From the NCBI GenBank assembly GCA_035048495.1, contig CM068553.1, positions 14,509,190 through 14,573,189 on the forward strand: a stretch of 64,000 bases of DNA. Reading direction: 5' to 3'. Made by a program: the position numbers and the translations under genes. The DNA is from Euptelea pleiosperma (taxonomy: Eukaryota; Streptophyta; Magnoliopsida; Ranunculales; Eupteleaceae). Shown piece after piece: positions 48,141-58,105 of the stretch. The number at the start of each line of letters is the position of its first letter. Position 1 is the stretch's first letter. Under the pieces are notes generated by a model. That model was not told where the DNA came from and did no database searches. It was given only the letters and a program-made list of their open reading frames with translations.

Positions 48141-48701
48141 GGGCCGGGCTCGGGGAACCCCCATTTTAGCGTACCCACATAGAAGATGAATCCAATGGCT
48201 GATTTTTGGTGTGGATGATCTCCTCACCATATAGATCACCCCAACAGAGAAAATCAGCCCATTCTGAATTTCTAACCCCATCAAATGTGGGTTTTCATGT
48301 TACATGGTAAGACACCCAACATGGCAGCTCAAATGGTTGGTGTGTATCCACCTCTTTCGAGAGGTCGTGGGGTCAAACCCACACAGGTAGATTTCCTCCT
48401 TTGAGCGGTGTGCCAGGAGTAGAAATCCCCTTTCTCGGCTTGATCGGTTCCAGGTTTCACCTGCCGTCTTCCGTGGGGCCCTCCCACGATGGTAACGTAC
48501 AAAAAAAAAAAAAAAAAAGTTACACGGTAAGAATCGACGGTCCATAATTCTTCAGCTTGTAAACCAGTCTATGAATATCAAAATGATTTGAATTTTTGTG
48601 AGGATAATCTCCTCACCATAGAGATCATCCTCACCAAAAATCAGCCATTGATTCATCTTCTATGTGGGTATGCCAAAATGGGTGTCCCTCGAGCCCGACC
48701 C
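48141..48701. mobile_element. Mutator-type MITE (family A) nested in the family-B MITE
   Basis: Inverted ends GGGCCGGGCTCGGGGAACCC and the complement of TCCCTCGAGCCCGACCC are flanked by an exact 9-bp direct repeat ATCTTTGGA (48132-48140 and 48702-48710), the Mutator hallmark. It is the same family as 1167-1519 but interrupted by a SINE. Confidence 0.88.
48313..48518 (+). mobile_element. tRNA-derived SINE with poly-A tail
   Basis: It begins cacccaacatggcagctcaa (box-A-like tggcagctcaaatggttgg) and has a box-B-like ggtcgtggggtcaaaccc at about 48362-48379. It ends in an 18-base A tail. A 14-bp target duplication, GTTACA(T/C)GGTAAGA, flanks it (48299-48312 and 48519-48532). The related MITE at about 1331-1347 has the empty site. 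It does not code for protein. Confidence 0.88.
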
Positions 48702-48914
48702 ATCTTTGGATACTAGTACCCAAATAATGGCAAATAATGGTCAAGAAGGCTTAAATTCAACGGTTAAAATCAATCCATGAAATCCGTTTATCAGGTTGAT
48801 TTTTGATTTGATGATCCACTTAGGGATTGGCCAAACATCCATACAGTCAGCATCCTCCACAAATGTGCCACGTGACTCATATTGTGGGCGGTTATAGGGG
48901 GCAATCATTGTGGA

Positions 48915-49190
48915 GGGTCAGCAAAGTTATACTCCTAGATAGACATCTAGACCAAAAAAATAACATGATTATAGATTTCTAAAAGTTATACTTGAGTCAT
49001 TTTCATTGGTTGGTTTTTAACTGTGGAATTTGGCATTATTAGATGTACAAAGATCCAAAGGTTTGAAATCACTAATCAGGCTGATTTTTAGTTTGTAGGT
49101 CCACCTAGGGATTGGCCAAACATCCATACGGTCAGTGTCCCTCTAAAGTATTCCCCGTACTCAAATTGTGGGTGGTCAGCAAAGTTCTAC
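48915..49190. mobile_element. Family-B-type MITE with GTCAGCAAAGTT ends
   Basis: The left end 'agggtcagcaaagttatact' and right end 'ggtggtcagcaaagttctact' are present, with inner 'ccaaaaaaataacatgatta' and 'taatcaggctgatttttagtttg' arms inverted. It lies inside the Harbinger MITE. Confidence 0.55.
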
Positions 49191-49867
49191 TGGGACCAAC
49201 CGATAATTGGGTTCCCGCCCAAAATCAACTTACCCGGACCATCTCATGATTCTCAGCCATTTGTTCCGTTTGTTTGATTGGTTGTGATCATCCAATTCAT
49301 TGACATTGTTCATAGGTGATTTCCATCTCCTATTTTGGATTCATCAAATATTCGAAAAATATTTGCATTGCACCCTCCACCCAAGCGGTGGAAAGTATTT
49401 GCAACTGATTTTAGGGGTTAATACAAAGCAACAGAAAATGTTTGAAGCTGTAAACATTTACAAAGTAAATATTTGTAGAGATAAATATTTGCATCCTACG
49501 AATATTTACTGGATACCAAGCAGGGCCTTATTCGAAATCCGACAGATATTCCAAATCAATGTTCGAATTCGATAAGCTTATGTCCCATTTGGTTACAAAT
49601 GTTATTAAAAGGAAAAAAAAAAAAAAAAAAAAAAGGGGGAAATTACCTCCGGGCCATAAGTTTACCCAAGACAACCACTTCTTTATTAATGGGTCTAAAA
49701 AGGGCCTCCTTTTTTGAAATATGGACATATAACCCCAATTAACCGATTTTCAGCAACTTCTACAACTTTATTCCTACTCTACCCTCAGCACACCATATCT
49801 TTATCCCATTTTACTTGGGTAATTTAGTACCCTCATTTTGCAATAATAATTGGTGCTACCCCTAATT

Positions 49868-50280
49868 GGGGAAAATATTAGATGCAGAGGTCTTTTGATG
49901 TAGTTGATGCAGAGGGCCATTGTGGGCCTACATAAGTCAATGTTTTGGGCCCACTAACCACATGGATGTTTAGCCCACCCCTTGGTGGATTTACATGCCA
50001 AAAATTAGTTTGATTGATAATTTCTACCCGTTGGATTTAGTGTCCAAAAACTAAGAAAAAAACATACTTAAATCCAACGGCTATCATTAATTCTAAAAAA
50101 AGTTCTAATATCTATGGCTAGAGAAACCCAATCAGACTGATTTTTGGTCTATATATCCACCAAGGGGTGGGTGGGCTAAGCATTCATGTGGTTAATTGAC
50201 CCAAGAAGTGTGTTACGTAGGGCAGGGAGAGCCCTCAGCATCGACTGCATCAAAAGTCCTCTGCCTCTAAAATTTCTCCC
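49868..50280. mobile_element. Hairpin MITE with GATGCAGAGG ends
   Basis: The ends GGAAAATATTAGATGCAGAGG and the complement of CCTCTGCCTCTAAAATTTCTCC are strongly inverted. Likely 8-bp target duplications are CTAATTGG and CTAGTTGG (one mismatch). Inner arms resemble family D ('gggcccactaaccacatggatgtttagcccacccc'). Confidence 0.7.
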
Positions 50281-50379
50281 TAGTTGGTGAGTTCTAACCG
50301 TTTGGAATTGAGTCTTTTCATGGGTGAATTCCAAACGTGGATTCAATCATTGTTTTTGGTACTCACAGCACACAATACA

Positions 50380-50690
50380 AACCACGTCGCACACTCTTAG
50401 TGGACGATGACCGTATGGATGTTTGGCCAATCACTAGGTGGACTTACAAACCAAAAATAAAACTGATCAATGATTTCTAAGCGTTGGATTCAAGGTATTT
50501 TTATGGGTTGATTTTAACCATAGGAATTTGGGCATTATTGAGCGATACTTTGGTGCAAAGATCCAAAGGTTGTAAATAATTAATCAGGTTGATTTTTGGT
50601 TTGCAGGTCCATCGAGGCACTGGCCAAACATCCATACAGTCAGTGCCCTCAAAGAGTGTGCCACGTGGCTCATATTGTGGTCTCTCCCTC
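50380..50690. mobile_element. Hairpin MITE (family B)
   Basis: Arms 'cactcttagtggacgatgaccgtatggatgtttggccaatcactagg' and 'actggccaaacatccatacagtcagtgccctcaaagagtgtgccacgtgg' are inverted. G-box at 50661-50668. Confidence 0.75.
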
Positions 50691-51986
50691 TGTTTCTTTT
50701 TTAAATTTCCCATTTCTTTTTTATTTTTTATTTAATTAAAACCCACTAAGCCATGTCTCTTCCCACGAGGGTAAAGTTGGAATAAACTTGTACAAGGTGC
50801 TGAAAATAGGCAGATTGGGGTTAAAAGTCCATATTTCGAAAAAGGAAGCCCTTTTTTGACCGAATAATGAAGAGGTGTTTGACGGCCGGGAGGTAATTTT
50901 CCGAAAAAGAAACCACCGAGCTACACATGGAACGAACATCCTCTTGTGCATCTTCAGCCGTTGATTTTTGGTAGAGATCTATGTGCATCTCCGACCGTTG
51001 ATTCGTTGATCTGTTCAATCCGCAGAGCCATAATCGTCGATCAATCCCTACATCTACCAGATCCGCCATAGAAATCTTCGATCTTCTATCAAAGGTGACC
51101 AAGAGAGAGAAGTGTCATGACGGGAGGAAAAGGAGAAGCCGGGGTTTCTTCACCGAGAGATGTTGTGTTGTACGAGTCCAGCAAGATAGAGAGGAAGGGG
51201 GTTGGCAGAAGAAGATAACCGTCTGCAAGTCGATAGAGAGAAAGAGAAGAGGAAGGGGATTAGATGAAGAAGGTTGTCTGCGACTACGAGTCAAGTAAAA
51301 GAGACTGCAACTACGAGTCAAGTGAGAGAGAGAGAGAGAGATGAAGGGAGTTAGAGGAAGAAGGAGGAGGAGAGTCGGTCGGGTAGATGAAGAAGAAGTT
51401 GGGGTTTTCGTTTGAGATAAAAGGGAAAACAATAAATGAAAAAAGACTTAACTGTCCTAGGTTTTTATTTTTAAGTTGGGTCAGATATTACCAAACCAAA
51501 TAATGTTAGATCGGAATTTGTATCCGAAATTTTGTTTTGAATATTTAAAATTATCGAAATTCAATATCTAAAATTCAGATTATATCTGATTTTCTAATTC
51601 GGATTCGAACTCTCAACTATCCATTGACAACCCTAGTTAGTGATTTAAAACCTTTGGATCTTTGTACTGCAAATAATGGTCAATAATGTTAAAATTCCAC
51701 AATTAAAAATAAACTCCTAAAAATGACTCCAATCCAACGCTTATAAATTACTAATCAGGTTAATTTTTGGTCTATATGTCCATATACGATTGGGCCAAAC
51801 ATCCATAAGGTTAGGTTTCTAAAAATATGCCACGTCGACATATTGTGGGCGGTAAGTAACTTTGCTGACTAGCGGTAGTCAACAAAGTTCCACTCAGTGA
51901 CCATGATGCACTACAGTATGAGCCATATGTCAGTATCTTAGACATCACGGGCCGAATGAATGTGTGGCCCATCCCTAGGGGTCTTA

Positions 51987-53220
51987 TGTAAGGAATATTT
52001 TCATATTCAAATTGGCAAAGATTCCGTTTGATATAAAAACATTCTTATAACCGTTCCTACGAGCACCAATGTAGTGTCGAGATGTCGTGGTACGCATACT
52101 TCGCCGACTACTTGAAAACTAGAAGACAGAGACAGCAAGAATCAGACGGTTGACGACAAGAGTCATCTAAGTAACTGCCCATTTGTCATTTAAAAATCGT
52201 GTATGCTCGATTAGGAAGGTAAGTGACTTAGTGGTCATAGGAATAGGTTTAAAATGAATAAAATATAATGGTCAAACCTAGTCATTGGACAGACCCTAGT
52301 CTGAGTCAAAGATATTGACTATTGGGAGAGTCCGATTGATTGTAACTTGTCAAATCGATTGAACATAGCCCAATCGATTGGAGAACTCTGTGTAATCGAT
52401 TGGAAGCTACGAGGCAGAAACTTATTTCAGCCCAATCAATTAGAGGACTCTGTGTAATCGATTGGAAGCTACGAGGTAGAAACTTATTTCAGCCAAATCG
52501 ATTGGAGTCTTCGGGACATAAACTTTTTTGAGTCCAATCGATTGGAGACCTCTGCGTAATCGATTGGAGCCTACTAAACATGAAACTTATTAAGGCCAAT
52601 CGATTGGATATTTATACCCAATCGATTAGACATGGCACAGTGGATTGGACCCAGAGTACAATCGATTGGACCTTGCATGAACTCAGTCTTTCTCAGATCC
52701 GAAATTCTTGGTTTCATTATCACCCGTTCTATACGACTCAAGGTCATGAATTCTATAAATACAACCCTTCTATACCTTCTCTAAACACACACAGAGACAC
52801 ATAGTGACTCAATCTTTCAAGAGAGAAAAGAAAATGTTTATTTATTAGAATGTCCATTTGAAGAGCAATAAGTTTGTTTTCCATTCACATCTTGTGAGCT
52901 TGTTCTTCTTCTTAATCAAAGCCAAGTGCTTGTTCCATCCCTCATCTTAGGTCTTTCACTCATATATTCGACCTACTAGCCTGAGTGTACCAGTGTGACT
53001 CAACACCTTTTATGAAACTTAGGGTTAAGGGTGTACTGAATCATTCACCTTCTGCAAATGCGGGAGTGTTGAGAATTAAGATCAAAGGAACCGATCGACG
53101 GTAGGTTTGGGGTGTACCAAACTGAACAAGCGGACAAGGCTTTTTGGGTGGAAGGGCGCTCGTGGATTCGTAGCGTTAATTCAGAGAATGTGGACGCATC
53201 GGCAGTAGGCCTTGGCTAAG
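51987..53220 (+). mobile_element. Second SIRE-type LTR, 3'-truncated solo copy
   Basis: It starts TGTAAGGAATATTTTC and follows the LTR at 28130 through the ATCGATTGG cluster, 'tggggtgtaccaaactgaacaagc' and 'gcagtaggccttggctaag'. At 53220 the match stops abruptly and the gene-fragment array begins; the last ~400 bases of the LTR are missing. No internal retroelement sequence adjoins it. It interrupts a family-B MITE whose left half is at about 51905-51986. Confidence 0.82.
52330..52680. repeat. Cluster of ATCGATTGGA motifs in the second LTR
   Basis: A dozen or so spaced copies, many within a local repeat 'cctctg(t/c)gtaatcgattgga'. It includes a near-exact tandem pair, 'ggaagctacgagg(c/t)agaaacttatttcagcc', at about 52400 and 52463. 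Confidence 0.88.
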
Positions 53221-53592
53221 ATTTTGTCAAGGTTCCTTTCTGGTGTTTTTCAGCGCATCCCTCAATTCTACTATTTGATTTCCGATGATTATCTGACTTT
53301 TTTGCTTCAAAATACGGTTGATGATCTGATTGATCAAGTGAAGGTGTGGTTGGGAGATAATGCGGATCACTACTCTGTTCTATCCAGATTTCTCTTTAGC
53401 AGAATGTTTATTGTCACTAAGGTATGGAGATAGAGAGAACACCCAATTTATCAAATTCCTAATTTTTTTTATCCATTTTTCATTTTTTGGAATTGCAACT
53501 GTCACTTCAACTGTTTCCAGATCCCTAATCATGTCGCCATTAAAATAGCTTTGGAACTCAAGAAGCTTCTTATAGACAATAGCCTCTTAGAC
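53221..53592 (+). pseudogene. 2-phosphoglycerate kinase-like (P-loop, LPA1-related) gene fragment, copy 1
   Basis: The first exon is missing: the fragment starts at the exon 1/intron 1 edge, where it abuts the truncated LTR. Exon 2 (53338-53421) reads VKVWLGDNADHYSVLSRFLF.. and exon 3 (53521-53592) IPNHVAIKIALELKKLL.. DNSLLD. The exon 2 acceptor AG has mutated (tgatcaa|gtg instead of tgatcag|gtg), and the exon 3 donor is also lost (gac|atg). The P-loop kinase core lies in later exons that are absent. It resembles the plant family annotated as 2-phosphoglycerate kinase/LPA1-related, by my recollection of its conserved N-terminal region. Confidence 0.7.
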
Positions 53593-53975
53593 ATGTATGC
53601 TTTTAATATATGTATGTAATATTAATCTATTACTTGAGTCGAGTTCGAGTCTTTGAGTTAACTCAACTTAGTAGACTTTCGAGTCGAGTTTTCGAATTTT
53701 CAAACACTGAGATACACCACCCAATTTAGTGAAAAATGTCTTCGATCCCCCTAGCCAGACACAAAGGATAGTCTACCTTTCTCACATTTGCATGTCTAAC
53801 TATAGAATAAATATCTTCGATTCTAGAAACTAACCTAGTTCCCGATGACTATAAAACTATCAAATTCATTTACTATATATAGTTCAAATAACATGGTCAG
53901 CCAACAACATTACATTTTGACTTTGAAAATATAAAAAGATCACAATAAAGTCTTCTTTAATTATAAAACCCTAAA

Positions 53976-54408
53976 TAGGGCTATCAACAAATATTATTCA
54001 AATCGAATATAAGCATATTTGAATCCTTTAAAAAATTCAATATCCGAATTCTATTTGAAATTAAACGGATATTCTTAATCAATACTTGAATTCTAATCTG
54101 ATTAACTTATCGTATATCCAATTCGTCCGATAAGTAAATCAAATATAAAATAAACTATTATATTTCTACAATAATAAACATAATTACATATACAATAAAT
54201 ATAATTATTATATTTAAACATATCAGATCGGATATTATTGAACCAGATATATCAATATCCAAAATTATATCTCAAAAGTATTCAATTTTAAAAATATCCA
54301 AATCTATATCCGATATCCAAAAAATTTGGACAATATTTGATCATTCGATTACGTATTTGAGTTCAGATTCGAATTTTTGACTATCCATTGACACCCCTAA
54401 CCCCACAA
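53976..54408. mobile_element. Family-E element, intact form
   Basis: It starts tagggctatcaac and ends ccattgacacccctaa (imperfect inverted ends), AT-rich with repeated 'ggatat' and 'tcgaat'. It provides the empty site for the Harbinger insertion at 47361. Confidence 0.65.
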
Positions 54409-54839
54409 TATGCATAGACCTGTCCAATTTTGAAGTTTGATATGACCCCTCGTAAAAAGGCAACCTCGCATACTCATTCGGGTCTACTAACCCATGAATC
54501 TTTGGTCCACCCTTGGGTGGACACACGTCAAAATTCAACTAGATTATTGATTTTTAGCCATTGGATTTGAGTTTTCTTTCATCCTGAACTTCATGGGCTT
54601 GGAATTCATCCATCATAGGCATGTTCATGAAACTGACAAAAAGAAACCCGAATCATACGGCTAGATATTATCAATGAGCTAATTTTTAGTCATTTTGGGG
54701 ATACGTCTAATCAAACTTTGTACGGAACTGGATTCTATACAAGCCGAATACGTACAATGGGTACATGATGTTTGCATGCATCCATGCTACATTTCACTCT
54801 CACTTCCTCTTTATTCTTCCACCTTAGTGATTATCTCGA

Positions 54840-55205
54840 GTATAACTTTGCTGACTGATGCCATTCATCAAAGTTGCTAACATATCATAATCTAAGCTAC
54901 CTGGCATATTTTTATAGATTTCTGACCGTATGGATGTTAGGGCCAACCTAGATGGACATACATACCCAAAAATTAGCTTGATTAGTGATTTCTAAGCATT
55001 GGATTGGAGTCATTTTGACGGGTTGATTCATAACTGTGGAATTTGATCATTATTCACCAATTTTGAGGTACAAAGATCCAAAGGTTTGAAATCACTAATC
55101 AGAATTTTTTGGTTTGTAGGTCCACTGGGGATTGGCCAAACATCCAGGCGGTCAGAGTCCTCTAAGAGTGCCACCTGACTCATATTGTGGTCGGTCAGCA
55201 AAATT
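54840..55205. mobile_element. MITE with GTCAGCAAAGTT-type ends in array unit 1
   Basis: Left 'taactttgctgactgatgcc' and right 'cggtcagcaaaattac' ends, with inner 'ttctgaccgtatggatgttagg' and 'ggccaaacatccaggcggtcagag' inverted arms. Repeated in unit 2 at about 57115-57485. Confidence 0.65.
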
Positions 55206-55330
55206 ACTAACCGAAGCAAAGTTCTCATCGATTCTCTCACTAGTGACCATATTTGGTATAAATGGGAGAGAGAGAGAGAGAATATTAAAAGCGTTAGAAC
55301 TTGGAAGTTCGTTCGAGAGAGGGAGAGAAG

Positions 55331-55831
55331 ATGAAGAAGGGCAAAGGAGTGGCAATTTCTTCAAACCCTCTGAGGGGCAGTGAAGACTTAGATGAGAAGG
55401 GAGACTTCTCCCTGCCCACGACCAGATTGGCTACCTGAAATGCTTCTTCTAAATATGATTTTGTCAAGGTTCCTTTCTGGTGTTTTTCGGCGCATCCCTC
55501 AATTCTACTGTTTGATTTTCGATGATTATCTGACTTTTTTGCTTCAAAATGCGGTTGATGATCTGATTGATCAGGTGAAGGTGTGGTTGGGAAATAATAC
55601 GGATCACTACTATGTTCTATCCAGATTTCTCCTTAGCAGAATGTTTATTGTCACTAAGGTATAAAGATAGAGATAACACTCAATTTATCAAATTCCTAAT
55701 TTTTTTTTTGTCAATTTTTCATTTTTTGGAATTGCAACTGTCACTTCAACTGTTTTCAGATCCCTAATCATGTCACCATTAAAATAGTTCTAGAACTCAA
55801 GAAGCTTCTTATAGGCAATAGCCTCTTAGGC
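55331..55831 (+). pseudogene. 2-phosphoglycerate kinase-like gene fragment, copy 2
   Basis: Exon 1 is 55331-55468 (MKKGKGVAISSNP.. ending ASSKYDFVK), exon 2 is 55575-55658 (VKVWLGNNTDHYYVLSRF..) and exon 3 is 55760-55831 (IPNHVTIKI..), each with GT..AG borders. A TGA stop interrupts exon 1 at codon 36, just before NASSKYDFVK. No later exons follow. This is the most complete of the three copies but still a dead fragment with the catalytic part missing. A GA run and CT-rich leader precede the ATG. Confidence 0.75.
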
Positions 55832-56227
55832 GTGTATGCTTTTAATTATTTATTAATATATGTATGTAATATTAATATATTATTTGAGTCGAGTTCGAGT
55901 CTTCGAGTTAACTCAACTCGATAGACTTTCGAGTTGAGTCAAGTTTTCGAGTTTTCAAACACCGAGATACACCACCCAATTTAGTGAAAAATGTCTTTGA
56001 TCCCCCTAGCCAAACACAAAGGATAGTCTACCTTTCTCACATGTGCATGTCTAATTATAGAATTAATATCTTCAATTTTAGAAACTAACCTAGTTCCCGA
56101 TGACTGTAAAACTATCCGATTCATTTATTATATATAGTTCAAATAACATGGTCAACCAACAACATTATATTTTGAATTTGAAAATATAAAAAAGATCACA
56201 ATAGACTCTTCTTTAATTATAAAACCC

Positions 56228-56675
56228 TATAGGACTATCAACGGATATTATTCAAATCGAATATAAGCATATTTGAATCCTCTAAAAAATTCAATATCCG
56301 AATTCTATTCGAAATTAAACGAATATTCTTAATCAATACTTGAATTCTAATCTGATTAACTTATCGTATATCCAATTTATCCGATAAGTAAATCAAATAT
56401 AAAATAAACTATTTAATTTATACAATAATAAACATAATTGCATATAATACATAATTACATATACAATAAACATAATTATTATATTTATATAACATATCAG
56501 ATCGGATATTATTGAACCAAATATATCAATATCCAAAATTATATCCCAAAAGTATTCAATTTCAAAAATATCCAAATTTATATCCGATATCCAAAAATTT
56601 TGGATAATATTTGATCATTCGATTATGTATTTGAGTTCGGATTCGAATTTTTGACTATCCATTGACACCCTTAAC
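56228..56675. mobile_element. Family-E element in array unit 2
   Basis: Counterpart of 53976-54408, with slightly different AT-rich centre length. Confidence 0.65.
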
Positions 56676-57114
56676 CCCACAATATACATAGACCTGTGCA
56701 ATTTTGGAGTTTGATATGACCCCTCCCAAAAAGGCAACCTCACATACTCATTCGAATCCACTGACCCATGAATCTTTGGTCCACCCTTTGGTGGACACAC
56801 GTCAAAATTCATCCAGATTATTGATTTTTAGCCATTGGATTTGAGCTTTCTTTCGTCCTGGACTTCATGGGCTTGGAATTCATCCATCATAGGCCTGTTC
56901 ATGAAGCCGACAAAAAGAAACCCGAATCCAACGGCTAGATATTATGAACGAGCTGATTTTTAGTCATTTTGGGGATACGTCTAATCAAACTTTGTACAGA
57001 ATTGGGTTCTATACAAGTCAGATACGTACAATGGGTACATGATGCTTGCATGCATCCATGACATATTTTACTCCCACTTCCTCTTTATTCTTTCACCTTA
57101 GTGATTATCTCGAG

Positions 57115-57485
57115 TATAACTTTGCTGACTGATGCCATTCATCAAATGCTGACCAATCACAATCTAAGCTACCTGTCATATTCTTATAGATTTTTGACCG
57201 TATGGATGTTAGGCCCAACCTAAATGGACATACATACCCAAAAATTAGCCTGATTAGTGATTTCTAAGCATTGGATTGGAGTCATTTTGACGGGTTGATT
57301 CATAACTGTGGAATTTGATCATTATTCACCAATTTTGGGGTACAAAGATCCAAAGGTTTGAAATCACTAATCATAATATTTTTTCGGTTTGTAGGTCCAC
57401 TGGGGATTGGCCAAACATCCATGCGGTCAGAGTCCTCTAAGATTGCCACCTGACTCATATTGTGGTCGGTCAGCAAAGTTACTGA
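57115..57485. mobile_element. MITE with GTCAGCAAAGTT-type ends in array unit 2
   Basis: Counterpart of 54840-55205. Confidence 0.65.
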
Positions 57486-57603
57486 CCGGAACAAAGTTCT
57501 CCTCGATTCTCTCACTGGTGACCATATTTGGTATAAGTGGGAGAGAGATAGAGAATATTAAAAGCGTTAGAACTTGGAAGTTCGTTCGAGAGAGGGAGAG
57601 AAG

Positions 57604-58101
57604 ATGAAGAAGGGCAAAGGAGTGGCAATTTCTTTAAACCCTCCGAGGGGCGGCGAAGTCTTAGATGAGAAGGGGGACTTTTCCCTGCCCACGACCAGAT
57701 TGGCTACCTGAAATGCTTCTTCTAATATGATTTTGTCAAGGTTCCTTTCTGGTGTTTTTCGGCGCATCCCTCAATTCTACTATTTGATTTCTGATGATTG
57801 TCTGACTTTTTTGCTTCAAAATGCGGTTGATGATCTAATTGATCAGGTGAAGGTGTGGTTGGGAGATAATACGGATCACTACTATGTTCTATCCAGATTT
57901 CTCCTTAGCAGAATGTTAATTGTCACTAAGGTATAGAGATAGAGATAACACCCAATTTATCAAATTCCTAATTTTTTTTTTTAATTTTTCATTTTTTGGA
58001 ATTGCAACTGTCACTTCAAATGTTTTCAGATCCCTAATTATATCACCATTAAAGTAGCTCTGGAACTCAAGAAGCTTCTTATAGACAATAGCCTCTTAGA
58101 C
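57604..58101 (+). pseudogene. 2-phosphoglycerate kinase-like gene fragment, copy 3
   Basis: Exon 1 is 57604-57740, exon 2 57847-57930 and exon 3 58030-58101. It shares the TGA of copy 2 at codon 36, so that mutation came before the tandem amplification. It also lacks one base near 57724 (tctaatatg versus tctaaatatg), which shifts the frame before YDFVK. Exon 2 (VKVWLGDNTDHYYVLSRFLL) is intact. Homology to the other units ends directly after exon 3. Confidence 0.75.
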
Positions 58102-58105
58102 GTTT

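Larger units (their letters stand above)
47610..48900. mobile_element. Family-B MITE nested in the Harbinger MITE
   Basis: Left piece 'ctgcccacaatatgtg..ctgatcgtatggatgtttggtc' (to 47689), middle piece 48073-48140, and right piece 48702-48900 ending 'gtgccacgtgactcatattgtgggcgg'. The pieces rejoin in order once the family-C and family-A elements are removed. Confidence 0.75.
47361..49527. mobile_element. PIF/Harbinger (Tourist-like) MITE with 3-bp TTA target duplication
   Basis: It starts GGCCCTGCTTGGTATC and ends GATACCAAGCAGGGCC, a perfect 16-bp inverted repeat. TTA flanks both sides (47358-47360, 49528-49530), the hallmark of PIF/Harbinger. The inner arms are rich in 'aaatatttgc/gcaaacattt' inverted wording. 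The uninterrupted relative at 54040-54065 shows the empty site. Most of the 2.17 kb is younger nested insertions. Confidence 0.88.
49640..50905. mobile_element. Element with ~150-bp inverted ends, containing two younger MITEs
   Basis: The left arm (about 49640-49790: 'attacctccgggccataag..aaaagggcctcctttttt..catataaccccaat') is the inverse of the right arm (about 50765-50905: 'attggggttaaaagtccatatttcg..gaggtaat'). Identity looks about 75%. An A run precedes the left arm. Confidence 0.7.
47274..51637. mobile_element. 'TAGGRCTATCAACGGATA' element (family E), interrupted
   Basis: The left part (47274-47360) and right part (about 51490-51637, ending 'actatccattgacaacccta') match the uninterrupted members at 53976-54408 and 56228-56675. 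Those have imperfect inverted ends and 'ggatat..tcgaat' repeats. The interior is filled by the Harbinger MITE and the 49.6-50.9 kb element. Confidence 0.6.
46885..51895. mobile_element. Outermost family-B-type MITE split by a nested insertion cluster
   Basis: The left end, 'gaactttgctaactgccgctggtcaaaaaagtt' followed by 'gcccacaatatg', pairs with the right end, 'catattgtgggcgg..aactttgctgactagcggtagtcaacaaagttc'. The halves meet at 'ttagtgac' (47010-47018) and 'ttagtgat' (51638-51645). About 4.6 kb of younger insertions separate them. Confidence 0.65.
53221..58105 (+). repeat. Tandem array of a ~2.25-kb unit carrying gene fragments
   Basis: Unit starts (attttgtcaaggttcc) are at 53221, 55458 and 57730, giving periods of 2237 and 2272 bases. 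Each full unit contains two exons of a kinase-like gene, a family-E MITE, MITE-B-like sequence and the leader plus first exon of the next copy. The third unit ends at about 58105 with unrelated sequence. Confidence 0.93.

Noticed and set aside
53212..53433. A 66-90 codon protein (and its siblings at 55392 and 57727) as a real gene
   Set aside because: The frame reads through intron 1 of the kinase-like gene fragment; only the VKVWLG part is true exon.
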